Position numbers and translations under genes: made by a program. Below are positions 58,850 through 64,000 of a DNA stretch of 64,000 bases, piece after piece (position 1 is the stretch's first letter; each line of letters starts with the position of its first letter). Source of the stretch: Abelmoschus esculentus (lineage: Eukaryota > Streptophyta > Magnoliopsida > Malvales > Malvaceae); assembly GCA_035048815.1 (NCBI GenBank), contig JAUCBN010000023.1, positions 2,983,501 through 3,047,500 on the forward strand, in the 5' to 3' direction. The notes under the pieces are model-generated. The model ran no database searches. It had not been told where the DNA came from and was given only the letters and a program-made list of their open reading frames with translations.

Positions 58850-61555
58850 GACAGCACAGTGGCCACATGGAGTTTTTAAGGCTAAAAAACACATAGTAGT
58901 CCCCAAACTATTAACATTTTTCTATTTTGGTCACCAATATTTTTTTTTGGCAAAATAGAGTAATAAACATTATTAATTTTGGTAAAATTACTCGATTCGA
59001 TTGACCCGACTTGATTACCCAAAAATATTGAGTAGTTTCTAAAAAATATTGATCGGATTGAAAACCTGACTCGAGAATAATTGACTTGAGTTTTTTTAAT
59101 TATTGGTACCTAACCTGACTAATTTTAGTTTATATATATATATTTAGCTTTAAATTATATTTTTATTATATATTCTTTAATATTTATACATAAAATTAAA
59201 TTTAAATTTTTAAATTAATTTCATGTTTATATAATATATTTTTTACTTTTTAAAAATTTTAAATATATATTTTATTAATTTATTAATAATATTTAATATT
59301 TTTAATGTTATTTTAATGATAAACTTTAATCACGCTTCGCAAACAATCTTTTAAATTTTCCAACATAATTTGGACTATTCTTTAAGTTTACATATCATTT
59401 TTTTTCTTAATTATATATATCATTTTCATCCACTTGATTATTTACGTGTCATGAAATATGACTCACATATACGGATGAATTAGTTATTACTAAAATTTAA
59501 CATATTTTCTAAAAGAAAAATAATTTATTAAAGGTATAATAGAAATATCATTATAGTTTGAATAAAGTTAAATATTAAGAATCAATATTTTTTTCCTTAT
59601 CTATTAAAACTTTATGTATTTTTTATAACATTTTAAAAAAATTATTTATTTAAAAAAATGTTTTTTAACCACAGTGAGTGATCTACTCTTTCTACGAACC
59701 ATTTAATCTCATCGGTTAAAAGAACAGTTGTCATTCCTAAAGATTTACGAGTTTGAGCATCAGTAAATAAAAGATGATCGGTTCGTAAGAAGACATCCTG
59801 GTCCATATATCGAATACATGTCTCATGCTCATCTTAAATTTTGATGTTATAAATAAATCGTATAATAAATTAGATATCAATCGATAAATACAAAATAAAA
59901 AAAAAATATAAAACCATTTTTTGACCTTTGATTTTTCATTACTCATATAAACGAATGGTTGCGATTGTGTTGTGCTCGTGGTGTTGAACCCAGGGGATGA
60001 TGGGAATGGAAGACGGAAGAAAGGAATAATTATAAAGCACCACGCGGCACACGATATGATTTTTGTGGAATTTAGAATATGATATTATAAAAATAATTAA
60101 TATTTTATAAATTTTTACACAATTTTCTAATTGTTTCATATGGTAAAATATGAATATTTTAAAAATAAAGTAATTTATAATCAATTTAATTTTAATAAAT
60201 ATATATAAATAAAAGTTTAAAAATGGTGAAGGCACCGGTAACATGGATCTGTCCCTAAGATCAATTCGAATCGACCGAGTTTATTGAATTTTTGAATCGC
60301 TTATTTTAATTCAGTTTTTAATTTTTTATATTAAGTTTGAGTTTTAATATTTTCTGATCAAAAAAATTATTTATTATATTTATTTGGTGTTTTTTAAAAA
60401 TATTTTTTATAAATATTTTTAAAATAGATTTTTTTAAATAAATAAAAATAATATTTATATTCTAAAATTATTTTTATCATTTGAAATATAAATTCATATT
60501 TTTGTTATAAAAATAAAAAATATAAATTATATAAAAAGTATCTAGAGATATAAGGTTAAATCTACAATAAATACATGACATTGTTTTTTTTTGAAAGACA
60601 AATACATGACATTGAAGTGGCTTAATTAGGGGAAATGATTTACGCCACCGTTACTAAATATCATTAACACCGAATATTATTAAATATTAAATTAATAAAT
60701 AAAGATTAAAGATCTCAAGAATTTAATATATAATTAATTAATTTAAATTTTATTTTAAGTAATTTACAATTACATGCTGAGTCTTTAGTATTTTTAATCT
60801 TTATTAATTAATTTAATAATATTTAATAACAATATTTAATATTAGTAATGTTTAATGATGTTCGACACACGTCGTAAAATTTTTCATGATATAAAATAGG
60901 ATAAAAACTATTTATTCACTTGACTATTACATTATTTTTTGTGTATTGTTATTGATTTTTTTATAATTTGGTGCGATTAAATTTGAATAAAGATAATAAT
61001 ATATAGATTAAAAAATTAGTTGTTATATATATATATATAAAGAATTTAAAAATTAATAATCTAAAACGACTACAAAATATTATCAAAATATATAATATTT
61101 AAATTTATTCATTTTAAGTCTAAAATATTATTCTTTCCGTCTCATTTATAATATCTAATATTGACTTTTTAGAAGTCAACAATTTAAAATTTTGACTATA
61201 ATTATTTTAAATATTTTAATTTATTAAATTTTGTAAAATATATATTTTTAAACTGTTGGATTAAAAGTTTTAAAATATATTTTTATAATAATAAAATTAA
61301 ATTTATAATAAGTCAAAAATAAAAATTAAATTAAAAACAATACCGAACAAATAAAATGGGATAAAAATAGTATATATATATTATCAATCTGATTTAAATA
61401 AAAAACCGATAAAATTCATATTATTATCTAATGCATCGCGGATCATGTTAATATAATGCACCCCTGCGCATATATTAGCGCAAAACCAAAATCCAAAAAG
61501 AAACCGTCAGTTTTTTTATTTGTTCGTTTTTTTTTCTTTCCAATCTTACGCCAAA
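58850..61555. other. Gene-free AT-rich spacer
   Basis: A segment at about 58985-59130 (CTCGATTCGATTGACCCGAC, then CTGACTCGAGAATAATTGAC) resembles the ends of the CGAG-rich MITE families. SINE copy 5 lies at 59695-59770. Open frames at 59737-60244 on the minus strand are Ile/Phe/Tyr-rich artefacts. The TA run at about 61027-61041 is a short microsatellite. No gene recognised. Confidence 0.5.
59695..59770 (+). mobile_element. tRNA-derived SINE, copy 5 (head only)
   Basis: Reads GAACCATTTAATCTCATCGG, TTAAAAGAACAGTTGTCATT, then ACGAGTTTGAGCATCAGTAA, matching the A-box to B-box part of the other copies. The 3' half is absent or too diverged to see. Confidence 0.5.
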
Positions 61556-62052
61556 ATGCCAACCCTTCTGCTTAGGGTTTCCATTTCCTCCATTACAGAT
61601 ATTTCTTGACCTTTAGTTTCACTCACATTGCATCGGAATCAGCGCATTGTTTGAGAACTATTTCGATTTTTTACAATTTCTCCGCAATTTTAGGGTTTTC
61701 GCAAGATTTCTTTTGCTATAGATCGAGGTTAGTTTCTATTGATTATTATTTTGTATTCTATTTTTATAGGGTTTATATTTTATTTTTGATCGAACAATAA
61801 TTTTTGCTATTTTCTTTATTTTTGATTGCATGATCGCGTTAATTTTATTGTTAAATTTGAAATTTTACAATGTATATGCTATTTCCTCGTTTCTAGTTTA
61901 AAATTTGTTTAAATGTTTATTCTGTTATTAAAAATAATATGAAAAAGGAAAAAAGGTCGATAATGTTCGATTTTACAAACATGATCATTTTCAAAGTTTT
62001 AACTTCTGGTATTTCCAGCATTTACAAAATAATAAAATTTATAGGCGTGGAA

Positions 62053-62078
62053 TCTATTATTATTATTATTATTATTTT
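62053..62078 (+). repeat. (ATT)n microsatellite
   Basis: About eight uninterrupted ATT units in the first intron of the right-edge gene, a likely length-variable locus. Confidence 0.8.
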
Positions 62079-62168
62079 AGATTTTGGTTCTATTAATTAT
62101 GAGCTATGATTATTTTGTCTGGTGTTGCTTATTGCAGTTTATAGATTCGGAGCTAGCTTTGTGTCTCA

Positions 62169-64000
62169 ATGGTATGCTCACTAGGAAGTGGTAGAATGGC
62201 TGTTATGGCTAGGCTTCTTGAACCAGCAAGCATCTCGCCCAGTATAGCAGGTACACTATGACTACTTGGTATGAAATATTGGAATGTGTATACTTCCACT
62301 AAAGATATGGGTATGTCTAATCTTTTCTACATTTTTCATGTATATAGAGGTCTGTTGGAGTGAGGATATCCAGGTTTGAGTAGGTGTCAGACATGGGGTT
62401 TTCAAGAAAAATGAAGAGTTAGAGGCTTAGAGCAACATAGTGTTTCAATATCCAATGTATTATACAAATTTTTTAATATTTTCTACTCCTTGGTTGCATG
62501 GTAAAATTGAAATGATGTGATCTAATTTTGTGAGCAATTGCTATTAATTACCAGAAGGGACGGAACTACATTGTAGTTAGGAAGGGTCCTGTCCCCCCAA
62601 AGATTTTTGTCCATTCGCAATTTAGGTCCCTCTTAAGTTTAATATCATTCAAATTAAGCCTTGCTCTCCCCAATTTTTAAGTTTAAAGACTTAATGTATT
62701 TTTCTTAAAGTTAGACAATTTGACCCCTCCCAGTGTTTGATCTTACTTCCCTTGTTACTTGGAAGCGAAATAGAATGTTGTAGAATGAAGTGAGACGCCG
62801 TACACAATTAGTGTTTAAAGTAACATCTCAATTTTGCAATACCCATTGGTCTCTTCTTTATATTTTGCCGTGATTGTCATCCTTCAAATGTTTAAGGTAG
62901 ATTAATAAATTGTTTCATACAATTGGTCTTTTCTTTATTTTTTTGTGAAACTCTCTGTAATTATTACACGAAGTCGGTGCTAGCTCTGCTCCATCATGAA
63001 AAGAGAACCCTCTACTTTTGTTTCTCCATGAATATACCCCACTTTTGATTCATGTTGCTTCTCTCTCTCTCTCTCTCCCCCAAGCTTCTGATTGTATATG
63101 TCAAACTCTTGGTTCACTTTTAAAATAGTTTAAAAAACATAAACATTGTATCAAATTTACGCATCTGCATGTTAAGCTTGATCATTACTGCTTCACTAGT
63201 AGGATGTGTTAGACTAATTTAGGTCCTACTGTTTCAAACGGTTTGGATATGCTGGCCCAATTTATCAAACAAGATGGTATTGATATTGCCATTGATTGTT
63301 GCCAGAGGATGTTGCCAATAAAAAAATAGCCGCTCAATACATTTACAGAGAATTACGTGGGGCAGATGAGGCAAATTTACTTGATGAAGAAGGTGATGCT
63401 TATGTTAAGACAATGTTTATTTTATTGGTCTTTCAATTTAATAATGTTTCTCTTACACCAAATTATTGGGGTTATAATGTTTGCTTTTCTATCACAGATA
63501 TGCATGTATTTGGTTTGAAGCCCATGACTGATCCCTTAAATTTGGTGAGTTTATCTGAGCGAGGACATTTCAGTTCTCTTTAATATCATGTTATCTTTGC
63601 CTTTCAAGGCCCCCAATATTTGGTTTTGGAATGCTGATGTAGAATCTTAATTAAGAAAGAAATTCAATGTGCGAGTCCTACAAGGAGTTCTATGAATGTA
63701 TGGTTAATTAGATGCCTCCAAGAGTTTAACTTTTTCACATGAGAATACTCACCCATTGTTTTTCCGTTTACATTCTTATTTACCAACTTCTCTTTGTAGC
63801 CTCCAAAGTGTGTTTAATTTGTTCTTAAGGTTTTGTCTCCACCAAGGTAGAATTCTACTCTTTATACAGTTGGATTGAATTTTTTACATAGGTTGTTGAT
63901 CGGCACACCAAACTTTTGTTTTGTCACCTAATTGTTTAATGTGATTTTGAAGGTATGTTGCAATGCTTGTAAGAAGCCGGTCATGGCCAGTCAATATGCT
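62169..64000 (+). CDS. 5' part of a Cys-motif (possibly SCA7-like) gene, cut by the window edge
   Basis: Coding exons 62169-62250, 63306-63392, 63498-63544 and 63953 to the edge close in frame. A leader exon probably ends at 61728 (GATCGAG|GTTAG), with the next leader exon starting after TTGCAG at 62139. The protein reads MVCSLGSGRMAVMARLLEPA, then EDVANKKIAAQYIYREL, LLDEEDMHVFGLKPMTDPLN and, at the edge, VCCNACKKPVMASQYA. A C-x2-C pair followed by a region that in relatives would supply His and Cys suggests a small zinc-binding domain of the SCA7/ataxin-7 type found in SAGA-associated proteins. This identification is tentative because the rest of the domain lies outside the window. Later in-frame Met residues at positions 10 and 13 could also be starts. 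Confidence 0.7.
63059..63079 (+). repeat. (CT)n microsatellite
   Basis: About nine CT units followed by CCCCC within the intron 62251-63305 of the right-edge gene. Confidence 0.75.

Noticed and set aside
59737..60244. Two minus-strand frames of 69 and 101 codons
   Set aside because: Ile-, Phe- and Tyr-rich reading of A/T sequence; the first also overlaps the SINE copy at 59695-59770.
1..64000. CRISPR arrays, phage genes, integrated virus, biosynthetic cluster or new defence system
   Set aside because: I looked for regular spacer arrays, long intronless gene runs, reverse transcriptase or integrase frames and clustered enzymes. None is present; the genes are unrelated conserved plant genes.

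Overview
This is a window of plant nuclear DNA. The genes have many short exons with GT-AG introns, the spaces between them are very AT-rich and full of small transposon remnants, and the protein set (a Rab GDI, a fused dehydroquinate dehydratase/shikimate dehydrogenase, a PPR protein, a LARP6 with a PAM2 motif) is typical of a core eudicot. A rosid, possibly Malvales, is my inference; nothing in the window fixes the species. I see no bacterial, viral or organellar segment, no CRISPR array and no gene cluster that looks like a new pathway.

Layout. 0.3-0.6 kb: frameshifted remnant of a WEQxPGKP (DUF688-like) gene. 1.6-4.5 kb (+): SPC24 kinetochore gene with a damaged intron-2 donor and an LTR-like repeat pair in intron 3. 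5.5-9.7 kb (+): plastid MATE transporter of 13 exons. 9.7-12.2 kb: gene-free. 12.9-15.9 kb (+): calcineurin-B-like EF-hand protein. 18.3-22.5 kb (+): Rab GDI of 13 exons. 25.7-29.3 kb (+): LARP6. 31.2-35.5 kb (-): plastid alpha/beta hydrolase. 36.1-38.1 kb (-): one-pass membrane protein of unknown function. 42.1-43.3 kb (+): universal stress protein. 46.3-46.9 kb (-): 90-residue membrane protein. 49.0 kb (-): tRNA-Pro(UGG). 50.2-51.1 kb (-): broken coding remnant. 51.3-53.2 kb (-): intronless PPR protein. 54.6-58.7 kb (-): DHQ dehydratase/shikimate dehydrogenase. 62.2 kb to the right edge (+): the 5' part of a Cys-motif gene, possibly SCA7-like.

The genes are unrelated housekeeping functions (chromosome segregation, plastid transport, calcium signalling, vesicle traffic, mRNA binding, aromatic amino-acid synthesis, organelle RNA processing) and do not form one pathway. 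Exon models were built by hand: I joined splice sites so that the frame stays open and the protein reads through known family motifs. Nearly all junctions close in frame with GT-AG; two need a GC donor.

The most useful observations are the lost donor base in SPC24, the apparent two-base insertion at the MATE start codon, the two GC-AG introns, a dispersed tRNA-derived SINE family with one copy split by a MITE, two further MITE-like families, several young tandem duplications, and a shikimate-pathway gene whose N-terminus is too short for a plastid transit peptide.
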